From Brachypterus glaber (lineage: Eukaryota > Arthropoda > Insecta > Coleoptera > Kateretidae): 64,000 bases of DNA. The notes beneath the pieces are model-generated. The model was not told the origin of the DNA. It saw only the letters and a list, made by a program, of their open reading frames with translations, and made no database searches. The position numbers and the translations under genes were made by a program. Shown here piece after piece: positions 20,901-32,459 of this stretch. Every line of letters starts with the position of its first letter. Within the stretch, counting starts at the first letter, position 1. The stretch spans positions 8,348,319 to 8,412,318 of the forward strand of contig OY294054.1 in the NCBI GenBank assembly GCA_958510825.1, given 5' to 3'.

Positions 20901-20915
20901 CTACCGACTGCGCCA
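20901..20915 (-). promoter_or_regulatory. Primer-binding site, tRNA-Ser type
   Basis: The minus strand reads TGGCGCAGTCGGTAG directly after the LTR. This matches the tRNA-Ser-type primer site I recall for Drosophila 17.6/297-like errantiviruses. Its position defines the LTR 3' edge. Confidence 0.85.
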
Positions 20916-21182
20916 GTTATCTTCCTGATTCTCGTAATAGCCTTTTTAAAAACTTTATTCTAAATTTTAAGGATTGACAGAGTTTTAGTAAAGTGTTCTT
21001 CGTTTGGACTTCTACTCAAGACTGATTTATTAAGTTAAAATAAAAATGAATAATAATTAAATGCTGACAATGTAAAAATGCTGACTATGATAACTAAATA
21101 AAATATAATATAAACTAATATCTAATTACTATGGGAAATGCAACTATGCAAATAAGGGTAATGACCGGACGGTCATGTAACT
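20915..21182 (-). repeat. 5' LTR (about 268 bp)
   Basis: It starts AGTTACATGACCG (minus, from 21182) and ends GATAAC(T) against the primer site, giving AGTTA/TAACT inverted ends as in errantiviruses. It contains AATAAA-type signals (minus TTAATAAATCAG and GAATAAAGTTT) that could serve polyadenylation. The matching 3' LTR is not seen (gap), so the left boundary cannot be confirmed by LTR-LTR comparison. The outside flank is TATA. Confidence 0.8.
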
Positions 21183-21186
21183 TATA

Positions 21187-22996
21187 CAGGGTGTCTCAAC
21201 GAAGTCGACTCGGTCGATATATAGTAAAGTATCCACTTTAGAGAAAAACTTTATTGGGAAAAGTTATATGGTTTTAAAAAAGGCACATTATAAAAATATT
21301 TAAAAATATACAAATATACAAAAAAAAAACAAATATACCTGTACTCGACGCTAAAAAGAACCAAATCAAAAACTCAAGTCCGTCAATGAGTTGACTCCAT
21401 GAAGTATTGGTTTAAGTCCTATCCACAGGCTCGCATAACCATAAGACATAGCATGAAACGACACCGTGATTGGCTTAATATGTCGTAATATCTCATGCTC
21501 GGACTTAAGGCCTATCCAGAAGCTTGCATAAGAACATAAAACATAAGAATGCGGTGCCGTGATGGTCTTACAAGATACATGGCCCCACATCAAGCCAATC
21601 ACGGCATCGCATTGTTATGTATCACGTTCTTATGCGAACCTGTAAATAGGCACATACGTTATGTCTTATGCAAGCCAGGGGATAGTGCCTCAAACAGTAG
21701 ATGTAGGAGATGCATTATTACCTAATATTATGATTTTATTAAAATCATCTTCTATAATAGAAATTCTAGTTTATATTATCTATTAAATAATTTATAGCAA
21801 CTAACTAATAATTGCGTATATTATAGCATAGCCCCAAATGGTGGATATGTTGTAAATTTTATTTAGTTCAAGATTTGATTTATTAAATTATGTTTTAAGT
21901 AAAATTGTTTATGCTTTAAGCTTATATTTTTGTAAAATTGTTATGTTTTAAGTTTAGGTATATTTAAAATTTATTAATATACACATTTGGTACAAATTAT
22001 TTAATAGGCAATATAAACTAGAGTTGCTATAATAGATTATGATTTTAATACAATCGCTATCCCCTGGCATAAGACATAACGTACAAGTCTGCGCATGAGA
22101 CATATGACGGCATATTAAGCCAATCACCGTGTCTTCTTAAGCTATGTCTTATGGTTACGCGAGCCTGTGGATAGCGCCAAAACCAATACATCATGGAGTC
22201 AAAACGTTAACGGGCTCGAGTTTTAGAGATGGTTCTTGTTATTGTTGAGTACAAGTTAGTTATTTTTTTGTATAAATTATTTTAACAAAATTATTATCCT
22301 AGTGTAAAAATTATTTAAAAAAATTCCAAGGCGTTCTTATTAAAAAAAAAGAATAAAATAAAATTCTTGAAATTTACAACTTTATTTTTTTTAACTCAAT
22401 TATTTTAAAAACAGCTAAATGGATCTATAAAGTACCTTATATCATTTTATGCAGAATTGTATTCTACATTTAATAAGTGAATAAAATTCCATTTAAAAAC
22501 CTGTTTTATGTTTGAAAATCCAAAAGTTTGATTATTTATTTTGAACGCCCTGTATAAAATCCAATATTTTTTGCATATAAACTAATTAGATACACCCTTT
22601 TAAGATAAGCTTGCAAAATTTAATTAATTTTTGACAAAAAATAAAGAAATTGGAGAAGGTTTTATCTTATCAGTGATAAGTTATCACTAAAAATGCATTT
22701 TTTCTCAAAAAAAAAATATATCTCAAAAACTATAAATAATAGACCCATATAATATGATATCAAAATAAAGGCATTTTAATTAGAAAAAAGATGGCATAAT
22801 AAGAAATATACAATTCCATTTAAAAAAATTAAGCCAGATGTTACCCACCCTAAGAGGACCATCTTGTATATTTTAAAATATTTTCAAACTGTGCCTTTTT
22901 TAAAACCATACAACTTTATCCATTAATTATTAAAGTTTTTCTCTAAAGTGTATACTTTACTATATATCAACCGAGTCGGCTTCGTGAGACACACTG
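21187..22996. mobile_element. 1.8-kb foldback element, TATA/TA flanks
   Basis: Almost the whole element is an imperfect palindrome. The ends read CAGGGTGTCTCAACGAAG at the left and the near complement 'ttcgtgagacacactg' at the right. Inner pairs include 'atccacaggctcgcataacc' with 'ttacgcgagcctgtggat', and 'tatgcaagccaggggatag' with 'ctatcccctggcata'. TATA (or TA) flanks both sides (21183-21186, 22997-23000). No transposase frame was recognised. It directly abuts the retrovirus LTR. Confidence 0.85.
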
Positions 22997-23000
22997 TATA

Positions 23001-23330
23001 GGGAAAGTTCAAGTATTACGTAACGCAAATTTTGATAATTTTGGACACCCACCCCCCCTTGTAACGCTATTTTCCTATACCATTAACATGGATTAAACAC
23101 TCCAAAATGAATAGCACTTATATCAATGCAATTTTAGCCACTGTAACTATCCTAATCAGCAATTTTCATAGCATACACTTTTTCCCAGTTATCTCCAATA
23201 GGCTCTTGTTTGTCCATTTTATTTTCTTTACATACACACCCTTTTAATTTTAAACAATTTTTTTATACGATTATAAATCATAACACTGTGTTTATACATG
23301 ACTTTATAAATCCAATAAATAACTTTAGAC
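23001..23330. other. No gene seen
   Basis: Unassigned AT-rich sequence with a C-rich patch near 23050 ('cacccacccccccttg'). Confidence 0.5.
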
Positions 23331-23850
23331 TGAGAATTCCAAAAAGAATAAAAAAAAGCTTCTTTGTAATTTACAGAAATTTATCAGAATTTTTCATCAT
23401 TTTCTTATATTTTATGATTTCTAACCTAATAAGAATTAAAAAGTATTATAAAGCATTGAAAATTCAAATAAATGTGTTTAATTTTTCTGGATTTCTTGGT
23501 CCAAATTTGTTGGAGATAAAATGATTCTTTGGTGTACAGTTGGTATTTAAACAGTGTTTAAGGATAGAACCATTAAACAACTCTAGAATAAGAATTAGAA
23601 AAATAAATAAAAAAACTAAATATTTCTTGGAGTTTAAGTAAGCAATTTATCAGAATTCCAATGATCTTAGAATATTTTTAATGGTTTCTAATAAATAAAA
23701 ATTACCCTAAAATATTGAAAGTTTTCATAAATTGCTGTAATTCCGAATTATTCTGGATTTCTTGGCCGAAGTCTCTTGGGAGATAAAACGATTCCTTGGT
23801 GTTCCATTATTATTTACCACACTGTTTAATGATAGGATCATTAAAAGTTT
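23331..23850. repeat. Imperfect tandem duplication (~280 bp units)
   Basis: Shared phrases recur about 250-290 bp apart: 'ctggatttcttggtc' / 'ctggatttcttggcc', 'gttggagataaaatgattc' / 'tgggagataaaacgattc', and 'ttggtgt' followed by 'ccacactgttta'-like sequence. The copies are diverged. No coding capacity was recognised. Confidence 0.55.
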
Positions 23851-24654
23851 TTACCTCAGGGCAGATGATGTAACTTGAGAAGTAAAAGGACTTTAAACAC
23901 CTACTCAGTCATAATCGTAATAATGTTTTAGATTCAGATTACTATTTCTATTATATAGTATATTAATACTATAGTTTCCTATTTATGTTTTTATAAATAT
24001 ACATGTATATAATAATAGATCAAGATTTTATATAACAAGATGACCAAAATTGATATTTGAAAGTATGGACTAGGAGAAAATTATTTATCTAAATAGCACA
24101 GCCTGTGCTACACAGGTATACAGGTGTTATTATTTTAATAGGAATCTTAAATTGTTTACTGGTTTAGAGATTTTTCATAATTACAAGGAAAAAACAATTT
24201 AGTTGCCTCAACCTGAAAAACAGTTAAATACGACACAAACATTTTTTCTGGTTAGTGCAACCAGAATTCTGAATATTTAGTAAACAAATTTGTAGATCAG
24301 ATAAAAAATATTAAGTTGTCTTATACAGAATTCTGATTGCTCTAGAAAAATCGTTGTGCCAGATGTTACTATTTTTCTGTTTGTACTTTGGCACAAAAGT
24401 ACCAAGGTATTGAGTTTATTGCCCAACGAAAAAAAAAATGTAAATTTTCTCGCACTTTTCTACTTTAACTTTTATGGTTTTCCAGAATAAAGTTTAACGT
24501 TGACTCTTAAATAGGACACCCTGTATATACCTTTCTATGGAACGGTTTGTCTACACTAAAGAAAGACAAATTTAATAGATTTATTTAGTATAAGCTAAAA
24601 AACCTGATTTCTTTGACTTTTTTAATGAAAGAAACAATCAGTTCTTGGTATGAA
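23851..24654. other. No gene seen
   Basis: AT-rich. Near 24510-24530 'ggacaccctgtatata' resembles the end of a CAGGGTGT-type element, but the other end was not found. Confidence 0.5.
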
Positions 24655-25180
24655 TATTAAGGTTGGTGAGCCAATTATTACCATGTTACTAATATTGCCA
24701 CCCATATTAAACTTGTTAGTTTTTCCTCTGTGTCATAGATGGCATGTCAGTATATCTATTATATGGAAAAGATGCCTATAAATATGATGTTTCTGTGTCG
24801 TTGGTAATGGCGTACACAAAAACTCAGTTTGTGTTTGGTGCTCTTCCACTAAAAAACTTGTAAAATTTTGCTGTCGCAAGCTGAGTATTATCGATAGACA
24901 CAACCATGCACTTTTTTGGCCCATATTGTGTTTCACTCAATATAGAAGCGAAAAGGTAATTTTTTGAGATTGTAGTCTAAATAGCTGGTTTCCGAATATT
25001 GCCATGTGAAGTAGTTGAAAACAAATGATTAAAATAAAATACAACAAAAAAAGAAAGTAACGAAAAAAGCAGAGAGTTCTGAATCTTGGTTCTGCTTTTT
25101 ATTCGGAGAGAGACGCCAGGCCGATATGAGATTGTAATCGATGTAGAGTGCGTGGGGCTTGTTAAAAAAGACAAATTGTT
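24655..25180 (+). repeat. Dispersed repeat R1, longest copy
   Basis: It starts near 'ggttggtgagccaattatt' and includes 'gccacccatattaaacttg', 'cttttttggcccatattg' and 'gacgccaggccgatatgag'. The same blocks occur at 3300-3660 (reverse), 60598-60748 and 61440-61760. Function is unknown, and short frames inside it show no recognisable protein. Confidence 0.65.
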
Positions 25181-26480
25181 ATTTAAGTGACCAAATTGTA
25201 CCTAAAAACAGCTAAAATTGTTGCCACAATATTTTCTATTAGTTTGTTAGTTTTTATAAATTTTTTCTTTACTATTATTGCCAGTACTCTGGCAATATTT
25301 GGGAAAAGTGTTCCTAATATTGTCAGTATTCAATATTTTTTCAAGCTCCTGCAGTCTGTTTATTTTTTACTCATCAGAGTAAAAACATGTTTATTGTTTA
25401 TGTAGTAAAGTTTTAGGTAATTACAAATAAATTTAAATGCAGTAAAAAATAAAATGTCTTCTCTTGCCGATTGGTTTTTCCTACAAAAAGCAAGATATAT
25501 ATATAACAACCTACTCAGTATTTGATCTCAGAGCCAAATTCTCTTTCATCAAAGCATCAATATTTTTGTAACTTTGGTTGGTACTTTACATACACTTACT
25601 ACTTAAAATAAATCAAATTGACCCAAAACAAAATGGTAAACTCTTTACAAAGAAATTATTATATTATATTACTTCAAATGTGCCACTCATTTGCCACTCA
25701 TTTGTCATAAATCAAAAGCATAATTCATTCAAGTAAATTTCATATTTATTTGGTTCAAAGATTCTATTTTTTTCAGGAAATTTTTGAACAAACTAATTCA
25801 GTCTTTGAGCTAAAGTCTTCAAATTGGATTAACTTGAGCAGCATTAATTTAAATACGCTTAAAAAAGATCTGAATTATGTTACATAATTTATGTAAACTA
25901 TTATAACTAGAGCATATTTTCAATTAGAATTAAAACTAATAACTTTGTAGTTACGGCAAAGGGTCACCATTATAAACGCTATATTTTTAGTGTTGCAATA
26001 TATCACTCTCACCCCCTTTAAGTCGTTGGGTTCAATAAAGGTGATAAAAATTCACGCTTCTTAAAATCCATGCTGAAAATATTCAAATTGGTCCATTTTA
26101 AGGCTCCCAGCGGGGCCATTGAGGTTGACGCCAATTTCTCCGACATGAAACAATGAGACGTTGGGTGACTTATGCCACTGGCGTGAATATTTTTGGACAC
26201 CCTTTTACTTTGGTCTTTTTTTACTCTCCGCATCTTTACAGCTACATATATTCATATTGTTTATTTAAAGATTTACTGAAAAAAAGTCTCTATTTAACTA
26301 ATGCTTTATCAATACCGTATAGTTGGGTTAAGTATAGTTAAGTCAATCCTAGGACGGCTGATGGTGATACGAGGGCATAGGTATACAGTATGAGCCTCAG
26401 TGGAGTTTACAAGGGGGTTACTCAAATACTAACTTAAGAACATCTGCATACCAAATTTTTGGTCTCTAGCTCAAATCGTT
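25181..26480. other. No gene seen
   Basis: AT-rich, without accepted coding frames. An inverted block 'attattgccagtactctggcaat' at about 25276-25300 forms a short hairpin. Confidence 0.5.
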
Positions 26481-26610
26481 ATTCTTAAGTTAAGGTAAAG
26501 ACAGGCGGACAGACAGGCCGACAGACAGACAGACAGACAGACCGACAGACAGACAGACACATCTACAGATAGATAGACAGATAGACAGACAGGCCGATAG
26601 ACAGGCATAA
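26481..26610 (+). repeat. (GACA)n tract
   Basis: About 100 bp of GACA/GACC/GATA tetranucleotides ('gacagacagacagacaga' and variants). It is an expanded member of the tetranucleotide tracts that mark the dispersed repeat family elsewhere in the window. Confidence 0.85.
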
Positions 26611-27020
26611 TTTTTTTCTTTGTTTTTTTTTTTGTTTCTCAGCGTTTTAAATATTAAATAAATATGATGATTTATAATGATATGATGATTTTCGTTTTTG
26701 GGTAATATTTTATGGTCCAGATGCTCTAGATATTTTCAGTTATTGTTCACCGGACTATCGTGCAAGGTTCTTGAAAATTAGATGTTTTTGTTTATTATAT
26801 TTTAATATACAATATGTATAGTATCATTTATTAGTGTAATTAAAGTATATTAATGGTTAAGTACTAAAGCACATCGTGTGTTTAAGTACATAAAAAAACC
26901 AAAACCAGTTTATATCGTCTTGAGAAATAACTCTATTGCTAAGCAATAAAATGCGGATTCGTGCTATTAAAGGATCTTTTTTGTCGATTATACTGCAGAA
27001 GTTACACTGAGAAAAGTCTA
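26611..27020. other. No gene seen
   Basis: Unassigned AT-rich DNA. Confidence 0.5.
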
Positions 27021-27150
27021 CAAAACTGTATTATCACACTATTTATAGCGTGCAAGCGCTAGAATAATATAATACGGTAATTTCGAATTTCTCAAAATCC
27101 CCAAAAAACGTCCTAGACAAAAAATTCCTGGATAAAAATGTGTTTCATGA
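27021..27150 (+). repeat. Tetranucleotide-tract family, 5' part
   Basis: Contains 'gcgctagaataatataatacgg'-like sequence, 'aaacgtcctagacaaaaaat' and 'gtttcatgaaaaaata', the opening blocks of the family seen complete at 34633-35250. It passes directly into the C-rich array at 27155. Confidence 0.7.
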
Positions 27151-27154
27151 AAAA

Positions 27155-27620
27155 ATACACTGCCCAGTAAAAGAACTTTCCCATTTTACACCTCCGCGCG
27201 TAAAATGGATTTTTTATTTATAGATTTACTTTTAGCAATCTTAAAAATATACCAATTTTCACTAAAACTACCCCCGCCTCTTAGGGGGTGCAGTGTGAAT
27301 TTTTTTATTATCAGATTCTCTTTCAGCAACCTTAAAAAAACCCAATACATCAATTTTCACAAAAACTACCCCCATCCCTCAGGGGGTGGATTTAGAATTT
27401 TTTTATTATCAGATTCACTTTCAGCAACCTCGAAAACCCCAATATACCAGTTTTCACGAAAAATAAAAATATTATCAGATTCATATTCGCCAACCCTAAA
27501 AGCCCCTATATTTAAAGAAAATACCCCCTCGGGGGTGGAGTGGAGTTAGAAAAAAATATTATCCGATGCAATTTCAACAACCTCAAAAACCTCTATATAG
27601 TAATTTTCAAATTTTTCTAA
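27155..27620 (+). repeat. C-rich ~100-bp tandem array
   Basis: Four to five imperfect units share 'attatcagattc', 'ttcagcaacctc', 'ccaatataccagttttcac' and 'aactacccccgcc...gggggtg'. The opening phrase 'cactgcccagtaaaag' recurs at the right end of the window (about 63885), so the array belongs to a dispersed element. A 114-codon frame runs through it by chance. Confidence 0.75.
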
Positions 27621-28879
27621 AAAAACATGTATTTTTCCCCATATACCCCCCTTGCCGCACCCCAATGTTCACCAACATACCCGTATGTCAAATTTTAAGT
27701 CTATAGCCCAAAGCGTTCTTAAGTTATCGTGCCCACAAGATTTCCCGGACAGACCGATCGACCGAGCGACAATTTTTTTTTTTGCTTGAAATTGATTTAT
27801 ATCGGCATAAAACCTCATAAAACGCAAAAATATGCAAAAAAAATTTGAAAATTTTTTCACTAATACAAAATTCCGAAATTTTGAAAATTTTCAAAATGGG
27901 AAAGCAATAAGAAACTTTGAAAATGTCCGTCTCTCCGTCTGTAGACACGATAACTTGAATCAAGTTTTAAAATGTTTAATTTGAGAATATAAGTTTGGTT
28001 TGAGAAATAATGATGCAGAAGTTAATTTTTGCAAAAAACATACAAACACCTTAAAAATATCTCAAAAAAGATCAAGAACAATTAACTTTTAACATTTTAA
28101 AACTTTTAACTTGTTCCAAATTAAATTTTGTGAATCGATAGGTACATAACCTGTTTGAAAGTTTGATATGAAATATTTTTGTCCAACAAGATCCTTTTGG
28201 ACGAAAGTATACAAATTAAAGGAGGAATTTGTAATAAAAGCTACCACAAACCTAAACAACTACTGAAAAATATGAAAAAAAAATATTTCACTCACTATTT
28301 CTAATTGTTAGTGCATAAAGATAACCACTCTTACAGCCATTATTTCAATTGATAATAAATAAAACCAACACTTTTTATTTTACTATTACATTTCTTTAGT
28401 CGTTGGTAAACTTTTTGGCTAAGAAACACAAATGTTGGTTAATTACCAAAAATATCGACCATCGACTAAAGAAATAGCTGTAATAATAAAATAAACAGTG
28501 TTGGTTTCGAAACTAAGAGTTTACTATCGATTGAAATAACGGCCGTTAAGGTGATAAATCTGTTTGACAAATAAGCCGCTGTTTTTTTTATTATTGTAAC
28601 ATGAACCAGTGTTAGGTATAAACTACCTTCAAATGGAGGTCCCTGTATCACTATAATAATGAAATAAAATAAAATAAATAAAATAAAATTTACATTTTAT
28701 TCTTTTAATTGAACCCAGCTTTTATTAGGTGCTTGAAAAAAATAATTTTTTATTGCTAAAAACTAAAAATTTCAATGTTTAATATACATTTTGTTTCTTG
28801 TAATTATTATCATTATGTCCGTCGGTCTGATTGTTATAGTTCGGCTAATTGTAATAACCAGTGAATGTTAACTAATCTT
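27621..28879. other. No gene seen
   Basis: Fragments of the tetranucleotide-tract family at about 27725-27990 ('cgttcttaagttatcgtgcc', 'gaccgatcgaccgagcgac'). The rest is unassigned. Confidence 0.5.
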
Positions 28880-29340
28880 TTGTGGGGTTTCATATAAGCA
28901 AAAACGTTTAGTATTTACTACAGTAACCATTTCTCAGTGTATAACAAGGTAGTTTAGAATTTTCCAAAATTGCCAAAAAGGTCCTTTTTTTTGGATAAAA
29001 CTGTGTCACATGAAAAAATAAGAAACTTTAAAGATGTCCGTCTGTACGTCAGTCCTATGTCACGTTTTTTGTGTACAGGATAACTGAAGAACGAATTATT
29101 CTATCGAATCCGAAATTCGATCTACTCAAACATTTCAGGAAAAATAAAGTTCAATGAGACAAGGATTCCTATTGTTTTTGAAAATTATCCCCAAACTTAA
29201 AAAAAAATCTAAAGAACTATTTTCAAAACATGTTTCGCTTTTTGAAAAATAAAAAATAAAAATAAATTATTTTTTTTTATTTATTTCTTTTTTTTTTTCA
29301 TTTAAAAAATTGTTTCAAAAAACTAGATTTTTTTTGGACT
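28880..29340 (+). repeat. ~460-bp tandem duplication, copy 1
   Basis: Starts 'tgtggggtttcatataagc'. It contains the tract-family blocks 'gatgtccgtctgtacgtcag' and 'caggataactgaagaacg'. The same unit follows at 29341. Confidence 0.85.
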
Positions 29341-29790
29341 TTGTGGGGTTTTATATAAGCAAAAACGTTTAGTATTTACTACAGTAACAATTTCTCAGTG
29401 TATAACAAGGTAGTTTAGAATTTTCCAAAATCGCCAAAAAACTTCCTTTTTTTTGGATAAAACTGTGTTTCATGAAAAAATAAGAAACTTTGAAGATGTC
29501 CGTCTGTATGTCAGTCTTATGTCACGTTTTTTGTGTACAGGATAACTCAAGAACGAATTATTCTGTCGAATCCGAAATTCGATCTACTCAAACATTTCAG
29601 GAAAAATAAAGTTCAATGAGACATATTGTTTTTGAAAATTATCCCCAAACTTAAAAAAAAATCTAAAGAACTATTTTCAAAAATTGTTTCGCTTTTTGAA
29701 AAATAAAAAATAAAAATAAATCTATTTTTTTATTTATTTATTTTTTTTTTTCATTTCACAATTGTTTTAAAAAACTAGATTTTTTTAGTT
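29341..29790 (+). repeat. ~460-bp tandem duplication, copy 2
   Basis: Near-identical to 28880-29340, with a few substitutions and a short deletion ('gagacatattg' versus 'gagacaaggattcctattg'). Its opening block also matches the arms of the foldback at 38478-38711. Confidence 0.85.
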
Positions 29791-30903
29791 TTTTTTTTAA
29801 ACACACCTACAGGGAATGTATTCTTTTCTAAACAGCAGTATTTTATTTTGCATGTTAAATAATTTTAACTTGAGTTTAAGTATTAGCAAAAATGCAACAT
29901 GCACTGTGAATAGTATACAGGGTGTTCAAGTTTTTCGATCATTAATTTTAAATATATATATAAATATAAAAAAAGTTCTTATAAAGTTTGGTCCGAAAAC
30001 GGGCCCTAAGGAAGCTACAGCCCTCCTAAGGGTGCCCCTAAAAAAGAGTTTTTACTTAATGTCTCTTTAACCAAACTCCAAACCACAGTAACAAATTTTC
30101 GAACATGCCTTAACATTGATAAAGGCTATATACTACTTAAGTTGTGGTATAAAAATTATCAAAATTCCGCTTTATTTACACCAAAAAAAAGGGCGTAAAT
30201 ACCAAAAAATCTTGTTTTTTTTTTTAAATACTATTGACAATTTTGGCGTAACGATTTAATTTTCCAAAAATTTCTTATTACAAAAATTAAAGAGTATTAA
30301 CCCGCGGCTGGTGGCACTAGAATTCATGACAAAGCATGTCAGAAATGCCAGAAGTTTTTGCCTCAAAGAATTTTGAATGACAGTGTCAAACACCATAAAC
30401 TACAAACTATAAACTTTTATATACCTAAATCTTAGATGTTGTATTAAGTTACGCGGGTTTGCGCAACCAGAGGGCACCATTTAGTTGTAAATATTTAGTT
30501 TATAGTCCAACTAAATAAACAACATGGCTGGAACTAAAGGAGCAAATTAAAATAAAGAGATGCTGCATATACAGATGCATAAGAAATTGTAAAAACTAAA
30601 ATTAATTTTATTTTTTATTAAATTAATCGCCCTCTGTTTGCGCAAATTTGCACTAAGAAATTACATATTTCTTTTTAAAACAATGTGTATGGTATAATAG
30701 ATTTTGTAGAAAACGCGTGTTTAATATTTAGTTATACTCTGCAACATTTGTTAAATAACCTGAAGTTTTTTAATTCCATGTTTTATACAAATACTAAAAA
30801 GCATGTGCTGTTTTAGCAATGATTTAGGATTAATTTATATTTAAATTTTGTAATATATACAAATTTTAATATACAAATAGACAATTTAACAAATACTGTT
30901 TAA
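29791..30903. other. No gene seen; CAGGGTGT-element fragment
   Basis: At about 29920-30060, 'tatacagggtgttcaag', 'agttcttataaagtttgg' and 'gccctaaggaagctacagcc' resemble the arms of the foldback at 33412-34625. The rest is unassigned. Two patches near 30300 and 30460 are slightly GC-richer but show no frame. Confidence 0.5.
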
Positions 30904-31200
30904 CCCTTACCCTCCAGGGTGTCACAATTGTGACGTTATTTCTTTATTGTTTCTTTAAGGCAATATTAATCCAAAACACTTTTATAGACTTTCTATGTAT
31001 GCAAACAAATATGCAAATTTAATTCAGTATAATACAGCTCTCCTGAAACTCGAATGAAACAAAAACTCGAGCAAAAACTAAAAAAAAAAAAATGGTTTAT
31101 TTTTTATTTATTTTTTCTTCTTCTTTTTAGGCATAGCAAATATAAAAAAACACAATTAAATCGAAAAATTATCATTAGTTTAGTCTTGGGTGGGTAAGGG
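30904..31200. mobile_element. 297-bp TTAA-flanked MITE (piggyBac-like)
   Basis: Ends CCCTTACCC and GGGTAAGGG are perfect inverted repeats, flanked by TTAA on both sides (30900-30903, 31201-31204). TTAA duplication is the signature of piggyBac transposases. It contains a 'gtcacaattgtgac' palindrome near the left end and no coding frame. Confidence 0.85.
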
Positions 31201-31410
31201 TTAAAATATATTTTAATACAACAACTTTGTTGTAAGTAATAATTAAAATATTACAAACGACGTATGTAATGAACAAACGTTATAATTTGGTGAACATGTC
31301 CTACATGTCATATGTCGTAAATTGTTTCTCTTAAAGCATGCGCGTTGAGCCGTAATATACAGTTTTAGCGGCTTGTCAGTGATAAATGCAAGGTGAAGCT
31401 AAAACAAGAC
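31201..31410. other. No gene seen
   Basis: Unassigned; includes a 'gcatgcgcgttgagcc' patch. Confidence 0.5.
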
Positions 31411-32459
31411 GATTCACTCACCGCAGTAATGAGAAGAATCCAGCGCATGCGCACTGATTTTCTTATTTTTGTTTTGACGTATGCCAAAAATTATTTTAAG
31501 CTTATGTAACATTCTTTTGCAGAATTTTACAAAAATATCTACTTTTTTCTCATGCATATTGTTACACCAAGCGAGCATTTATTTTTTAATTAGCTAAAGC
31601 TAAATTATTTAGCCTAAATATAATCCTATTTGATTCTTAAAATATATCGCCTTCTTAATTCGGAAATATCGTATCTGAAAAATGCCTCGCATTAAAAAAA
31701 AAACACCAAACCAGCAAACTACCAAACCAAACCATTATTAACGTAAACCAACGCCTTCCATTAAAATAAAAAAACACCAAACCAGCAAACTACCAAACCA
31801 AACCATTGTTAACGTAAACCAACGCCTCTCATTAAAAAAAAAACACAGCAAACCAGCAAACTACCAAACCAAACCATTGTTAACGTAAACCAACGCCTCC
31901 CATTAAAAAAAAAACACCAAAGCATCAAACTACCAAACTACTACTACCAGTACACTAGTTTTTTTTGTTAGAATATATAGCAAAATTTTGTTAAAATACT
32001 CACGAATTTCTGTTTGATTTTTTTAATGGGGGCGTTGGTTTACGTTAACAATGGTTTGGTAGTTTGCTGGTTTGGTATTTTTTTTTAATGGAGGCGTTGG
32101 TTTACGTTAACGATGGTTTGGTTTGGTAGTTTGCTTGTTTGGTGTTTTTTTTTAACGGGAGGCGTTGGTTTACGTTAATAATGGTTTGGTTTGGTAGTTT
32201 GCTGGATTGGTGTTTTTTTTTTAATTGGAGGCATTTTTCAGATACGATATTTCAGAATTTAGAAGACGATATATTTTAAGAATCAAATAGGATTATATTT
32301 AGGCTAAATAATTTAGCTTTAGCTAATTAAAAAATAAATTCTTGCCTGGTGTAACAATATGCATAAGAAAAAAGTAGATATTTTTGTAAAATTCTGCAAA
32401 AGAATGTTACATAACCTTAAAATAATTTTATTCTTCTCATTACTGCGGTGGGTGAATAG
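31411..32459. repeat. Foldback with two opposed tandem arrays
   Basis: The outer arms pair: 'gattcactcaccgcagtaat' at the left with the complement near 32435-32459, and 'gaatcaaataggattatat' at the right with 'aatcctatttgattc' at the left. Inside each arm is a tandem array of about 70-bp units. On the left (31689-31940) they read 'aaacaccaaaccagcaaac' then 'cgtaaaccaacgcctc', about 3.5 copies. On the right (32010-32230) the reverse complement occurs, again about 3.5 copies. The units begin with a poly-A run. No frames. Confidence 0.85.

Larger units (their letters stand above)
15068..21182 (-). mobile_element. Errantivirus-like endogenous retrovirus (Ty3/gypsy)
   Basis: A 6.1-kb element read right to left: LTR, tRNA-Ser-type primer site, env leader exon and splice donor, gag, in-phase -1 slippery heptamer, pro, RT, RNase H, truncated integrase, macrodomain, splice acceptor, env. 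Gene order, -1 gag/pol frame relation, AGTTA...TAACT LTR ends, spliced env and a furin-type F-like envelope all fit insect errantiviruses. The copy is dead. The protease motif is altered, stops lie at 19248-19250, 17590-17592 and 16503-16505, frames shift near 18631-18639, 17725-17735, 17640 and 15240, and the integrase core is gone. The 3' end is hidden by the gap. The flank at the LTR is TATA (21183-21186), a typical errantivirus target. Confidence 0.93.

Noticed and set aside
20733..20963. 76-codon plus-strand frame
   Set aside because: Antisense to the retrovirus leader, primer site and LTR.
27205..27549. 114-codon frame
   Set aside because: It runs through the C-rich tandem array and its translation repeats with the array; no protein family.
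31689..32230. Regular repeats with constant blocks, CRISPR-like at first sight
   Set aside because: The units are direct tandem copies without variable spacers, in mirror orientation in two arms, in an animal-type genome.
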